DNA from: Lampris incognitus
Taxonomy: Eukaryota; Chordata; Actinopteri; Lampriformes; Lampridae
Assembly (NCBI RefSeq): GCF_029633865.1
Contig: NC_079211.1
Span: 6,572,091 to 6,636,090, forward strand
Direction of reading: 5' to 3'
Length of the DNA stretch: 64,000 bases
Shown: positions 31,101 through 42,609 of the stretch, one piece after another
Layout of the letters: every line of letters begins with the position of its first letter
How positions within the stretch are numbered: the first letter of the stretch is position 1
Notes under the pieces: model-generated
Database searches by the model: none
Told to the model about the DNA's origin: nothing
Seen by the model: the letters and a program-made list of their open reading frames with translations, nothing else
Position numbers and translations under genes: made by a program

Positions 31101-34100
31101 AGGTTTTATCTGGTACTGACGGACCTGGCAGGTTTTGGGCTGCAGTCTGGGGGTGATGTATGCCTGAAGGGTGCCATACTGGCCCTCTATGGACCTCACC
31201 TACACAGGTCATTTAGTAGAGAGGGAAGCAGTTATTCTTACACGTCAGGAAAATTAGTGTAAACAGATGACAAGTTGGTAGTATTTTCCAATCCAACTTT
31301 TACAGAGGAGCCCATGACCCAGTCAGAGACAGCCCTCAGGTTTTATGGCATTCACAGCAGTTACTAAAATACTATGTACAGACAGAGGTTTGATTCAAAG
31401 AAGGGCATTAAGAAAATGGGAGAAAGCAAGATTGCTAAAAAGCTCCCCAATTATCCTAGAAGTCAGCATGTACCCAGTAAGAAATGGCTAATCGTCCTGT
31501 ATTGGACCTCCTGGTCCTGCTGGAGCACATCTTTAACCACGGAGACTGTTTTGCTAATACTACTAGTCATGGGATATATGGTTAAATGATGCCCATCAGA
31601 CTTCTGTTGTGATAACAAAATGATTATAGTGTATAGTGTTGGTGCGCTCCCTTACCTTCAGCTCCAGCCTAGTTGTGTTAGCCTGACATCTGTATGTGGC
31701 CAGCAGGAAGTTCCCATTAGGCTGCTACAGACAACATAAATCACCGATTCATATATATATATGACTTTGTTAAAAGAAACACTCAACAGTAGGGAAAGTG
31801 CTCAACAAATGAGGAGCAAAATAATCCAGTGAGTCAAATAAATTCTTTATGAGACAGTACAATCTTGTTTCATGCCATAAGCAATCATCAGCTGTCAATA
31901 AACCTACTCGAGGAAGGACATACCATCTATTGCCTCATGCACATCAAGTGCACATTGTCCAATGGGGAAGGGAGAGGTGCAACATACAAAAATGTCAAAA
32001 ACACATGATCGCTAATGGAGGTGTGATTCAAAATTCAAAAACACGTGATTGCTAACAGTCCAATTTGGGGGGGGGTGAATTTGTCTATTGTCATGATTTA
32101 TTTATAATTACAAAATATGTGCTTATATCTATGTCTGCAACTGCTGGCCAATTAAATATATTGTATCTATGTATATTATATCTATGTCATGTATATTATA
32201 TCTATTATGTGTATATTATATTTGTGTCTATATATATGTATAAACATATATATACAAAGTGTATATATATATATGTGTGTATAGTATATTATGTGTATAT
32301 TATATGTATATTATATCTATGTAAATTATATCTATGTCTACAACTGCTGGCCATATATATATGCTGAATATGGAGCTGCCAGGGAAGAGGAAAGCCAAAG
32401 AGGTTTATGGATGTGGTGAGGGAAGACATGCAGGTGGCTGGTGTGACAGAGGAAGATACAGAAGACAGAAAGAAATGGAAATGGATGATCCGCTGTGGCG
32501 ACCCCTAACAGGAGTAGTCAAAAGTAGTAGTGTGTGTGTGTGTGTGTGTATATAATTTTTTTTTTTGTTGCCATTTTCTTATAAGTGATAGTTGAGCAAG
32601 AGACAGAAAAGGCAGGGCAGAGAGAGGGGAGGACATGCAGCAAAGGGCCCAGGCCGGATTCGAACCCAGGCCGCTGCGGTAAGGACTCAGCCTTATGTGT
32701 GGTACCACTCTACAAGGTGAGCCAGCGGGGCACCCCCGTCATCAATTCATTTCTGTGGGTAAGCTGACAGACTGAGACCTCACTGGTTCAATTGTAGGCT
32801 TGTTATTTGGTTTAGAGAGCTCACCTCTGGATTGCATTCGCTGAAACTGACAACGGCAGAGTTTTTATCCACGTCCAGCAGGTCTATAGGAACATCGCTC
32901 TGCATAGGAATCCAGCCGTACAGATTGTGGCAGTGGTTAACAGTTGTTTTGTGTAAGGGAAAGACATGAGAGTCAACACACCATTTATTCATGGTTAAAG
33001 TGAGATAAAGACACACATTTTATTCAATGAAGCCCAAAATGGCCTTGAGTCTCTCAGTTTTACTAAAACTCAATGATTTTGGGGTATCATGAGGTGACTC
33101 ATTAAATGGAAAAAAATACATCTTTTATAAAAACAAATTGTAGTCATGATTAAACCAGGAAAAAAACAGTGTGGGACTGAGAAACAATGAATATTTAACC
33201 CTCGCCTATTCTTACAATAAGTAAATTTGCCTGTAAAGAAAAAATTAAAAGGGACGTTTGATGTTAAAATTCCACCATTTCACAAATGTATACCCACAAA
33301 GAAGGACCATGGGAGGGTAGTGTTTCCATTTCTGCACTATACAGTGCTTAGCAACGTAATGTAAAAAAGGCAGACTTTATATGAATGATTATCCTCACCG
33401 CCGTTTTCTCAAGCTAAAAGCCACGGATAAGTGATCTCAAAGGTAATGGGGAGGTGTAACTGCATGTCACCTGAAGCAGCAGGTTGTCGATGGCAGTCTG
33501 AACCTCCAGCATGAGGCTGTAGCTGGCGTCATCCTGACAGAGGGTGAACTTGTCATTGACGCTGAACACAGGGATGGTGGAGACGGCTGTGCTGGACTGG
33601 GAGATCTGCTGGTACTTCTCCCGTCCCTGGAGGACTTTGACCTGTAGCTGCTCCAGCTCCGCCCTGGGAGTGAAATGTGTCAAGTGCGTAAATAACAATA
33701 AACCTGTTAATACTGTGTAGCACAGAGGAGCTGGAGGCAGATACTATGTCCTATTTGTGAAGTTGTCAAACACAGATCACTTCCAAATTCCTTTACTTCC
33801 TTGACAACTTACTGTCAGGGATACAGATCATTCCCTATGACAATACAATGGATACAATACGAGACAACTGTCAGTTTACACTGAAATTGACTTTTTTACA
33901 ACTGAAAATTTTACTCTTACGTTTTTATCATTTGTTTTTATACCTTAGACCACTGCGTTTATGTCATTTGTGTTCTTTATGTTGAGAATCCCACCAAATT
34001 GAAATGCTTGCATGTGCAAATTAACTTGGCAAACGATAAAAATGACACCTTGGTTATACTGATCCTGGAGATTATGGGTACTTTTTTTTCTTTCTAAGAA

Positions 34101-37100
34101 CAGGATTTCTCAAAGAATCGTATCATTATTCCTTAAGTTTCTCTTGACATTTTCACACACAAACACACCATCTTTTGTAGCTCCAGCTGGTGGACAGAAA
34201 CAGTCTCTCCACTGCTGAGGGAAACTTCTGAAGTTAACCTGTACATATTAGTGAACATTTGATTTTGCAGATACCTGAGTGCTGCTACTTTAGCCTGGGT
34301 CTCTTTGCTCATCTTGACTTCGTCCCCAGGGCCTGCCTCAGCCCTCTGGGCCTCAGTGGTCAGACCGGTCACCCACCCTGGGAAAGAGTGGAGGCCAGAG
34401 ATCAAGTGTTTGCTTTGCATTTTCATGCCGGAGTTATATGAGAAGGTTTTTCATTTTTAACAACCATGTTTTGAGCTTTAAGCGATCTGTACTAGATGAC
34501 AAATAGACTAATCAATCATTTATCCATTGCCATTTAGCACCTAATTTGCTATGCATGTATGTAGGTAGGTAGGTATGGAGAGAAAAACAGACAGACCCTA
34601 ACCTGTGTAAGTGGCAGTTACAACCTCATCATAAAGTTCCTTCCCAACACAGCCCCCCTGGATGGATGTCACACTCTCAGAGAGCACCTGGCGAGAGAAA
34701 GTCAGGGATCAGTGAGATTAAATGAAGGAAAACACTGTTTCTATGATCAGAATAAACAATTCAGCAGGATAATATCTGTGGACCATCTTTTAAGGCTGCA
34801 GGATGTAGACAGAAATATCACCCAGCCATTATTTGACTGAATGTGAACTGAGGTACATAAGACATTTTCAACTGTTTACTGGAAACAGAAAAATACACAT
34901 AACATTTAAAATAAAAAAAACAAGATGCAAAAGTTGGGAAGTGAGTTTTTTTTAATAAATGTATTAATTTTGAACAAAATTAAAATACTTTTCAATGTGC
35001 TATTTGGTTTGTAGGTCAGGGTAACTGAATCTGTTGCAGTGCAAACACTAGGGATTTTAACAACCAGTCCTTTTTTGAATCTTGTAGGTCAGGGTAAAAA
35101 CAGATCTGATTTGGATTTCATTTTGACATGAACTCACGTGTTCAAAGCGTAATGTGGGTTCACTGGAGCTGTCGAAACCATAGACCTCCACTGTGCCATC
35201 ATCCCTGCCCACCAGGATGTCGCTCACGCCATCACCAATTATGTCGTAAGTGTCAATGCAAAGAACACCTGGTGGGTGAAGGGTTAAATGGTAAGGTCAC
35301 ACGGCAGTCAAATGAATAGGCCTGAACTCAGCAAAAAATTTGAATAGCTTGTCTTTTGTGTTCCGATAATAAACAAATAAGGACAGATATTCAAACTAAT
35401 ACAAATTTTATATATATTTTTAACAATAAGAATGTATTACCAAATGTATTTTTCAATGAAGTAATGCAGACAGCTGCAGAAACAGAATACCTCCTTTCTT
35501 TTTGTCATTGTCAATTTCCCATTTGGACACAGCAGAGGATTCCCCAATGGAGACCAAACCCATTTTGCCATCTGTAGTTCCGTAGAGAACTTCCTCTCCT
35601 GTGGGGGGGATTTGGCCGCCCTGTGTTAGTGTATTCAGTTCTATGACTTTATTATGACAGTTTTTGAAGAGGGCTTGCAATGTGCTCTACTGGTTCATTT
35701 GGTGTCTTTGGTGGAAGACAATGAAGGATGGACCAATCTAATCACTCATTGATTTAATGTCAACGGAGATCAAGCTCTAGGGCAGCAGCGTATGGCTGGG
35801 TACCATGGTTCTAGAAGTTACTCATTTGTATACGTGGAAGCAAAAAGTCTAAGACTCGTAATGCTGGCATGCATTCTGACAAAACGTGTTCACCTGCATT
35901 TGAAATACAACAGCATGAACAGAGGGTTTACTAACCTCCATCTTTATTGTACAGTTCCAAGACTGATGGGGGGCCAGGGACTTCTATATCATAAGAAAGC
36001 TCTGATCCCTGTGAGACAGAAAAAGTCCTGTGAGGAATGAACCTCAGTGTTTTCCTATGGGTGTACAACAAAGTTAAGTTGTGAAGTTGGAAGTTGTGAT
36101 GAAAATCTAAGCCCGACCTACCTGCAACACTCTGAGAATACGGTCTTGGCATGCCAATACTGGTATGAAACGAGACAGGTTCTCGGTGGACAAGCATGTT
36201 ATGTCATTGATTTTGTCTCCAGAGAGGTAGTAGTCTTGGTCTTTGCAATCACAGTAGTGGTTGTAGATGTAGCTTGCACAAACAAACAGGTCTGCGCCTG
36301 AGACATGCCTGTATAAAACATGACCAAAACCTCTCAGAAGAGTGAATTTTGGAGTTGATTACATTAGTGTACATTATTGTTTTATAAGAATCAGTGCAGG
36401 AGAGAGGTGAAGAAGAGAGTGCAGACAGGGTGGAGAAGAGTGTCAGGAGTGACTTGTGCCAAAAGGGTACCAGCAAGAGTTAAAGGGAAGGTTTATAAGA
36501 TGCTCATGAGACCAGCTATGTTATATGGTTTGGAGACGGTGGCACTGACGAAAAGACAGGAGGTGGAGCTGCGGTTGGCAGAGTTGAAGATGCTAAGATT
36601 TTCATTGGGTGTGATGAAAAAGGACAGGATTAGGAACGAGTATATTAGAGGGACCGCTCAGATTGGACGGTTTGGAGACAAAGCAAGAGAGGCAAGATTG
36701 AGATGGCTTGGACATGTGTGGAGGAGAGATGCAGGGTATATTGGGAGAAGGATGCTGAATATGGAGCTGCCAGGGAAGAGGAAATAAGGAAGGCCAAAGA
36801 GGAGGTTTATGGATGTGGTGAGGGAGGACATGCAGGGGGCTGGTGTGACAGAGGAAGATGCAGAGGACAGGAAGAGATGGAAACGGATGGTCCGCTGTGG
36901 TGACCCCTAATGGGAGCAGCCGAAGTAGCAGTAGTAGTAGTATTGTTTTACAAGAACGGGAGCAGCCGAAAGTAGTAGTAGTAGTATTGTTTTACAAGAA
37001 TCACTGAGTGCTGTTCATGCACCATTCACTGTTTAATTCTGATTGTTGTTTCAAAGATTTTAAAGACATGGTTTTTTTGTTCAATCACAGTGAAGTGGTT

Positions 37101-37977
37101 AGGAATGGTGAGAAGCAGTACATACATTGCATTGATGCTCTCAGTGAGGTTGGCTTCGAAGGTGAGGAACTGTTTGCCCTTTTTGGTGAATCCTCGGACC
37201 TCAGAACCAGAACAAACAAAGATTTTCTCCTGAGGCGTTCCCACCGCACCTCCAAGGTCTATTCTGGCTATCTTCTGACCCGGGAGTGTTTTGAACACAG
37301 GCTGTAATGAATAGATGAGTTTTTATCAGTAGATAGGTTTGATTCAAAATGGTCACATTCTGTTCTTATTGGTGCTTAACAATAAGGGAAATATGGAGTT
37401 AGCTCAGACTAGAAACTTACCACTACTTCTCCCTTCTTCACTCCAAAACATGTAAGCACACCATCATGATCAGCAACAGCAATCTGAAACAAGCACACAA
37501 CAAAGTAAGATCTATGCTAGAATAGTGAAGACAACTATGAAAGCCCTTTGCTTACAATAAATGAAAATAAAGCCCCAAGCTACAAACTTAAAACTGCTCA
37601 AATTCAAACAGGTTATTACAGCCAAGCCGAAGATTAACCTTTTGTGTTGCCTTTTTCCCCCCAGATGGCAGCAGGCGCATCGTTTTCTGGGATGTCACCC
37701 CAACCTGTGACGATAGTGAAGGTGCAAGGGTAAATCAGGTGTAGCAAAACCTGACAGAGGAGCAACAGATACGGGTATAACATAACTTAAGTTCAATTTT
37801 AAATGGCGTCCCGCAAATCCCCCCCGAAAGACTAAATACTTGGTATTATATCAATCAGCAGGGGGGATTCATGGTCAAACCGAGATACAGTAAAAATGTA
37901 GTAAATACTAGCATGGTGGAAGAAAGGTTAGCTCTGTTCACCTGCATATAATCAACTCTGTTCAGGTGGATCTCCAT
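25474..37977 (-). CDS. bbs7: Bardet-Biedl syndrome 7 protein (BBSome subunit)
   Basis: Subunit of the BBSome, the coat that moves membrane proteins into and out of cilia. Coding exons: 37942-37977, 37639-37704, 37421-37483, 37126-37301, 36122-36308, 35936-36008, 35491-35598, 35138-35268, 34603-34687, 34275-34377, 33471-33663, 32825-32899, 31656-31724, 31060-31199, 30412-30576, 28647-28756, 28302-28405, 25949-26072, 25474-25613. Total 715 aa, the human length; every junction is gt/ag and in frame. N-terminal beta-propeller: residues 1 to about 330 ([32 protein letters not shown]). Then a coiled coil near 340-370, a central sandwich domain ([19 protein letters not shown]) and a C-terminal helical part ([16 protein letters not shown]). 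Exon 13 could start 3 nt later (two adjacent acceptors). An acceptor at 38,016 implies a non-coding exon upstream. Confidence 0.98.
26600..28040 (-). mobile_element. Penelope-like element with inverted terminal pseudo-LTRs
   Basis: Two copies of the same terminal repeat lie in opposite orientation, at 26,600-26,840 and 27,750-28,040 (ttcatctgga..., ctgactgcaggtatcccc and its complement). Between them the minus strand codes C-terminal Penelope text: a GIY-YIG nuclease block near 27,320-27,400 and the terminal [10 protein letters not shown]-type block near 26,880-26,990. A Harbinger-type MITE is inserted in it. It lies in bbs7 intron 17. Confidence 0.65.
27067..27315. mobile_element. Harbinger-type MITE
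   Basis: Near-perfect inverted ends of at least 30 bp (tgccccttttccactacatg, gtaccggctcaactc), flanked by tta at 27,064-27,066 and 27,316-27,318. A 3-bp TWA duplication is the PIF/Harbinger signature. Inserted in the nuclease region of the Penelope copy. Confidence 0.85.
28106..28157. repeat. (TG)n microsatellite
   Basis: About 26 TG dinucleotides in bbs7 intron 17. Confidence 0.97.
28757..29587. other. bbs7 intron 15, part
   Basis: No repeat family or exon was recognised between bbs7 exon 16 and the SINE at 29,588. Confidence 0.5.
29588..30027 (-). mobile_element. tRNA-derived SINE, full length (about 440 bp)
   Basis: Minus-strand head with A box gggtagcgtggctgtctatt and B box aattcgaatcc. 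A long body includes gacacaattggccgtgtctg, then a G/A-rich tail. Flanks acggaggttcagatc (29,573-29,587) and acgggggttcagctc (30,028-30,042) agree at 13 of 15 positions, an aged target-site duplication. It serves as reference for the truncated copies at 5.2, 8.5, 9.7 and 63.4 kb. In bbs7 intron 15. Confidence 0.9.
31740..32358. repeat. AT-rich low-complexity DNA in bbs7 intron 12
   Basis: 32,150-32,358 is built from tatatta and ctatgt motifs. A block around ctgcaactgctggcca at about 32,133 recurs at about 32,337, indicating a local 200-bp duplication. Confidence 0.6.
32360..32535 (+). mobile_element. RTE-like LINE tail
   Basis: The last 175 bp of the family (atgctgaatatggagctgcc, ggcgacccctaacaggagta) ending in agtagtagt, which merges into a (TG)n tract. 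In bbs7 intron 12. Confidence 0.85.
32555..32735 (-). mobile_element. tRNA-derived SINE, third family
   Basis: Minus strand: gcccgctggctcaccttgta (A-box region), B box gggttcgaatccggcctggg, then ccctttgctgcatgtcctcc and a poly(A) tail. This is a type I recognise as widespread in spiny-rayed fishes. Confidence 0.8.
36394..36985 (+). mobile_element. RTE-like LINE, 5'-truncated, in bbs7 intron 4
   Basis: Carries the pol C-terminus ([52 protein letters not shown]) and the family tail. Flanks attgttttataagaatca (36,376-36,393) and attgttttacaagaatca (36,986-37,003) differ at one of 18 positions. The tail plus part of the target is duplicated at the 3' junction. Confidence 0.9.
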
Positions 37978-38267
37978 CTTGCTTCTTGACTGAGCGGGGC
38001 ACTTTCGATCTCAATCTTAAGAAGAAGGGAAAAAAGTAGGGTGAGGTACGTAAAATAACTCTAAATTATGAAGATGCAACAAAAAAAAAATCAGTAGCTT
38101 TGGTCCACCGAACCCAGCAGCTGTTTGGACGTTTTGTAAAACTCAGACGAGATGAGAATGACAAAACGCCCGTTGACCGCAACGAGAGGGCAGGATTAGC
38201 CAAGGAGATTAGCTGGTGTTAGCTTGGCAGGCTAACGCCAGCCAGCAACATAAATTAGCAACTCACA

Positions 38268-38390
38268 GTGTGGTGAACTCTCTACTCTGACAAAGACGGT
38301 TACAACTCATCTGTTAAGTATATCGTTTGATTTATCAAATGTCGCGGAGAGCACGGACAGCTCTCGGTGGGCCATCTTTCCACTGGACGC
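38268..38390 (-). other. Probable bbs7 non-coding first exon
   Basis: A strong donor (cacact|gtgagttg, exon end 38,267-38,268) lies 250 bp upstream of a strong acceptor (polypyrimidine then cttaag, exon start 38,015) that precedes the coding start at 37,977. Its 5' limit is unknown; X-box at 38,432-38,446 suggests initiation just downstream of that. Confidence 0.5.
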
Positions 38391-38431
38391 AAAAGACGAA
38401 CTCTGTGCTTGATCTAATGAACGCAACGCAC

Positions 38432-38446
38432 GTTGCCAATGACAAC
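38432..38446. promoter_or_regulatory. X-box (RFX site) of bbs7
   Basis: gttgccaatgacaac fits the RFX X-box pattern (two half sites, gttgcc and gacaac, with a 3-nt spacer). RFX factors are known to drive ciliary genes, including BBS genes. It lies 455 bp before the start codon, just upstream of the inferred first exon. Confidence 0.62.
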
Positions 38447-38803
38447 GTAGCGGCTGTAACAAGCTATAACCTCATTGGTCGAGAACGGACGTCAATTTAT
38501 TCTTGGTTTTGATGGGATCGCCTGTTCGGAGGGACGCCGCCTTAGTCTCGCGTTATATTGGGTGTTCTAGGTTCCGTTGCGGATCCCCGTTTGTGGAGCC
38601 TTTTCTTCCGGAAGTCTTTAATTAACAGACGCCTCAAACTCTTGAAAATATCAAATAGCTGCATGCTCACGTCACAGATTCTACCATATATACACGTTAG
38701 ATATTTATCACATTATACCACTGGGGGGAAAGAATAGAACTTTCCATTCCCACAACACCTTATTTTTCTGCAGCCCTTTGTTTTGATAAGAGTTCAACTA
38801 AAC

Positions 38804-39052
38804 CAGGGGTCCCCAATAGGCGGCCCGCGGGCCGTGTCCGGCCCGTGACGGGTTGATTTATGGTCCGCGAGAATTTTTGGAGAAATGCCAGAAGAATTTT
38901 TTTTATTTCCCTACCAAAAAAAAAAAACAATTAATTTCTTAGTAAAAGTAAGACTAGTAATATATCGAAAAACAGATGAAAAATCTGTTTAAATTATAAC
39001 ACCTGCAACGTGTCGACACCGAAACAAACTAACGAACAACATGCTGCTGGAG
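38804..39052. mobile_element. hAT MITE, copy 3, truncated
   Basis: Left end caggggtccccaatagg and interior as in the other two copies. Its right 50 bp are missing where it abuts the Helitron relic at 39,053. Confidence 0.88.
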
Positions 39053-39527
39053 AAATGCCGAGAAAAGTGGTTTTTAGCCATTTTTAGAAAATGCATATTT
39101 TGCATAATTATGCATAATTATTTTAATTTTCTGCTATTTTTCTGGTCCTCTCTGGAACAATACTTACCTCCAAAAAAAAAGAGGATCATAAGTGCATTTT
39201 TGCAAAAATGCATATATTTTGCATAATGCCAAAAGATTTCTAAGTCCCGGAATTTTTTTTTTATACAGGTGAAAAAATCAAAGATGCTCAGAATCATCTG
39301 AAATGCCGAGAAAAGTGGTTTTTAGCCCTTTTTAGAAAAATGCATATTTTGCACATGCATAATTATGCATAATTTTAATTTTCTGGGATTTTTCCCTTAC
39401 TCTCTGAGACAATACCTACCACCTCCAAAAAGAATTAGGATCATAAGTGCTTTAGTTTTCTGTCCCGCTATCTACACTAACTAACACACACACACACACA
39501 CACACATTCCGAAAATATATGAGTAGA
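39053..39527 (-). mobile_element. Helitron-like element, 5' part
   Basis: The minus-strand start tctactcatatattttcgg (39,527) is preceded by A and followed by a GT tract and the two-unit body shared with 18,418-19,033. The 3' hairpin end is missing: similarity stops at the joint with the hAT MITE. Confidence 0.78.
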
Positions 39528-39864
39528 TGCACATAACCACGTAAAACGTACATGGATAATGTAAGGGATTGAAAATAGCCTCAATGAAAAATTTATCTTA
39601 AAAACTATACCCCCCCCTATTTTTTAGATTTAGATCTAACTTAGATACGTGATTGCAACGCAGTAAGGGTGTTTCTCCACCAAGCCAGTAGAGGGCGCTG
39701 TAGCGCTTCTGTGGCTCCCCGGAGTCGAGCTACTCCCAGCTCCCTAAGCAGCTCAGAATAAACCGGTTCGAGCTGGAGTGAACATGGATTCATGCGTTTC
39801 TCTTCTATGAGCCACACAGTTTATCTACCCAGCTCACCTCACCGGTCCACAGTACCCACTGTCT
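39528..39864. other. Gene-free stretch
   Basis: GC-richer DNA with one aataaa-containing patch at about 39,760; no assignable repeat end or exon. Confidence 0.4.
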
Positions 39865-41291
39865 GTGGATCCTTGCTACCGCCCAGATTCCCCTAGGTCT
39901 AGGTCTAGGCCGGTAACACTTGCAGAAAAAACAGTCCGGACCACCAAAGCGATGTTGGACAAGGCACAGGCTGAAAAGACGGATCCCCACTTCAGTCTGC
40001 TGGAGTACCGCAACACTCCAGTAGATGGCTTCAAGTCACCAGCACAGCTGCTTATGTGCCGAAGGCCGAGATCCATTCTCCCCACCACACCGACACACCT
40101 GCAACCCCGGGTCGTCTGCCAAAAGTCAGCGAGAGAGAGGCGAGAACAGCGGCAACTGTTAATTGATATTACATATAACCCGAGTGTATTTGTATTACTC
40201 TGTATGCAACCAGAACAGAGGGTGAAGAAAGACACATTCATGTAGATGAAATATATTGCATGCCTCGCACGGAATGTGGGGGGTTGCCCTCCTCTGAGGC
40301 CTTGGGAGAGATACCGCGTCTGGTGCAAGGAGGGCCCCCGATAAGAGTTGCAGGTCCAGACAGGATGAGCGCTCCCTAAAGCTCAACCATGAAAGGGAGC
40401 ATTGACCAAACATAGCGGACAGGAAAATCAAGGCCATGTGTGATGAATGAACAAGGGGAGGTTTAGCATATAAAGAAGCTCACACACAAAGAAAGTCAGA
40501 GTGTGTCTCCAGATCCGTACTCAATAAAACCATTTTAATCTCCTAAAACGTGGTGGCTGTTTTCTTCACATCAACGGGACTCGGGGACGAGGACCACGAG
40601 GGTGATTCTCGACACAACTCAACCCAAATACCAGGCCGCCGTCAGTACTGCAGGCTGGAGACACTGTACGCCACCAACTGGAAATGGACAGTGGGAACCT
40701 GCAGCCATCCTTCAGCCTGCAGATTCGGACAGGTCTTGCCACATCCGCACTGCTGTGGGCCAAACTTGCCGTCGCAACCGCCGTTGCCTCCTGCAGACCA
40801 AAGAATGCGAACCACAACACACAGCTGAAGTGTGTGACGGGCTGGGCATTCAAACGAGCCAGCGCTTACCTGCAGACACCACTGGCACTGAGGACTCTGC
40901 CATTGACGGGCGAACACCTTGTGTCATCACCAGGTCTGGGCGCAGAGTCAAGCCAAGAAAAGTGCTGGATCTGTAATTGTAAAGGGTGTAGGCGGATCGC
41001 TGCCCTATTAAAAAAAAAAATCCTGTTACAATGTTGATTGAATTGCAAATGTGAAAAAGTGAATGCAGTTGAAATGTTTGTTCAGCATACCTACGACTTA
41101 CCTGTTCTGCAAGGAGAAAAGGGGCAACGCACTGTTTAGCATATTGTTTAAGTGACACTTGGAAAGGTGAAAGTATTATTATGATTAGATCTGCATTAGT
41201 CGTTGCCATGTACTTTAAGTGATAAAATGTCACAGAATTACTGAACAGTTATTTTCTAATGTTATGTTCTTTCATTACAAAAGAAGGGGGG

Positions 41292-41748
41292 TGTAATATC
41301 CTGTAGCTAGACATAGCCTAGGACAGTGTTTCTCAACCCAGTCCTCAAGGACCCCCTAACCTGCATATTTTCTTTGCAACCCTGAATAGGTGTACCTGTT
41401 TGTAGTTATTCAACCAATCAGCAATGAATTATGTCAGATGTTGCACACCTTGCATAATTAAGTGCTGCAAGATGATTGGTCGAGTAAGTACAAGCAGGGC
41501 CACCTATGCAGGGTTACAATGAAAATCTGCAGGATAGGGGGTCCTTGAGGACTGGGTTGAGAAACACTGGCCTAGGATATAATTGGATGACGAGACGCCG
41601 CATTTGCATACTTCAGGGTTATATAAGGATGCCTGCTGCATGACTGAAACACACAAGATGGACGCTGCAATAAAGAGCAGTCAGACACGATATCGTCTCC
41701 TGTCAATTTCCTGTAAGAGCGACTACAGCGAAACCACTAAGTATTACA
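41292..41748 (+). repeat. LTR of the Gypsy-type fossil
   Basis: Bounded by tgtaatatcctg and ctaagtattaca, a short inverted terminal match (tgtaata/tattaca). It has a TATA-like tatataagga and an aataaa downstream, and is preceded by a polypurine tract. A hAT MITE sits inside it. Confidence 0.8.
41324..41569. mobile_element. hAT MITE inside the LTR
   Basis: Inverted ends of about 30 bp (cagtgtttctcaacccagtc, ctcaaggaccccct) flanked by a perfect 8-bp duplication gcctagga at 41,316-41,323 and 41,570-41,577. Confidence 0.93.
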
Positions 41749-42224
41749 GGATAAGACATGACCTTAACAAATATGACTTCAATTAGCATCACTACAACTC
41801 TACACTTATGGCACTTTGCAAAATTTGCTATTTATTCACAACACAGTAACATCACTTACCCGACAGTGTCTGCACTCCGAAGCCGTTTTCCACAATAATC
41901 CAGCAGCAGCCGTCTACCAGAGCTCAGTGGTGTGAACTTATCACTCAGAAGAGTAGATTTTTTCACTGCAGAATTTTACACTGTGCTCTAGCGCCACCAG
42001 CAGGGCGCCTTCACTCTCCAAATTGTTGAAAGTACTCTCTTTGGGTTTAAGTAAGTTAACTCTGGAATATTACCCAGTTTTGTACTGTGCAGCTGCTGCT
42101 AAACCCGAAGGCCCCAGAGCCAGTAAAGAGTCATCAAACGACCATATCCATCGGTCCCAGAGACCAGCTGGGTCACCAGGAACGGGTAGGAAAGGTGGCG
42201 GTGGCGGTAGACTACTCGGTCTGC

Positions 42225-42605
42225 ATACTTCCATCCATCCATCCATCCACTGTCTTAACCGCTTATCCTGCTGTCAGGGTCGCAGGGATGCTGGAGCCTA
42301 TTCTAGCAGTCATTGGGCGGCAGGCGGGGAGACACCCTGGACAGGCCGCCAGGCCGTCACAGGGCCAACACACACACACCCATTCATTCCTAGGGACAAT
42401 TTAGTACCGCCAGTCCACCTGACCTACATGTCTTTGGACTATGTGAGGAAACCGGAGCCCCGGAGGAAACCCACGCAGACACGGGAAGAACATGCAAACT
42501 CCACACAGAGGACGACCCGGGACGACCCACCAAGGTTGGACTACCCCGGGGCTTGAACCCAGGACCTTCTCGCTGTGAGGCGTCCGCGCTAACCACTGTG
42601 CCGCC
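42225..42605 (-). mobile_element. V-SINE-like tRNA-derived SINE, full length
   Basis: Minus-strand head: A box agtggttagcgcgg, B box gggttcaagcccc at about 42,548-42,560. Conserved centre gtgtggagtttgcatgttct, then a body ending in (GGAT)n at 42,233-42,252. Same family as 9.3, 11.1, 14.8, 50.0, 55.7 and 56.9 kb. Confidence 0.86.
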
Positions 42606-42609
42606 CCCC

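Larger units (their letters stand above)
39865..41748 (+). mobile_element. Fossil Ty3/Gypsy-type LTR retrotransposon, 3' end
   Basis: The integrase C-terminal region is recognisable at about 39,905-40,165 and again around 40,610-40,800, followed by a purine tract (aaaagaagggggg) and the 3' LTR. About 430 bp of unrelated DNA with an AATAAA lie between the two coding parts and may be another old insertion. The 5' LTR, gag, protease, reverse transcriptase and RNase H are absent. Clearly broken and of considerable age. Confidence 0.75.

Noticed and set aside
39650-39880. A second LTR upstream of the Gypsy-type fossil
   Set aside because: An aataaa and GC-rich patch are present, but there is no match to the 41,292-41,748 LTR and no terminal inverted dinucleotides in the right place.
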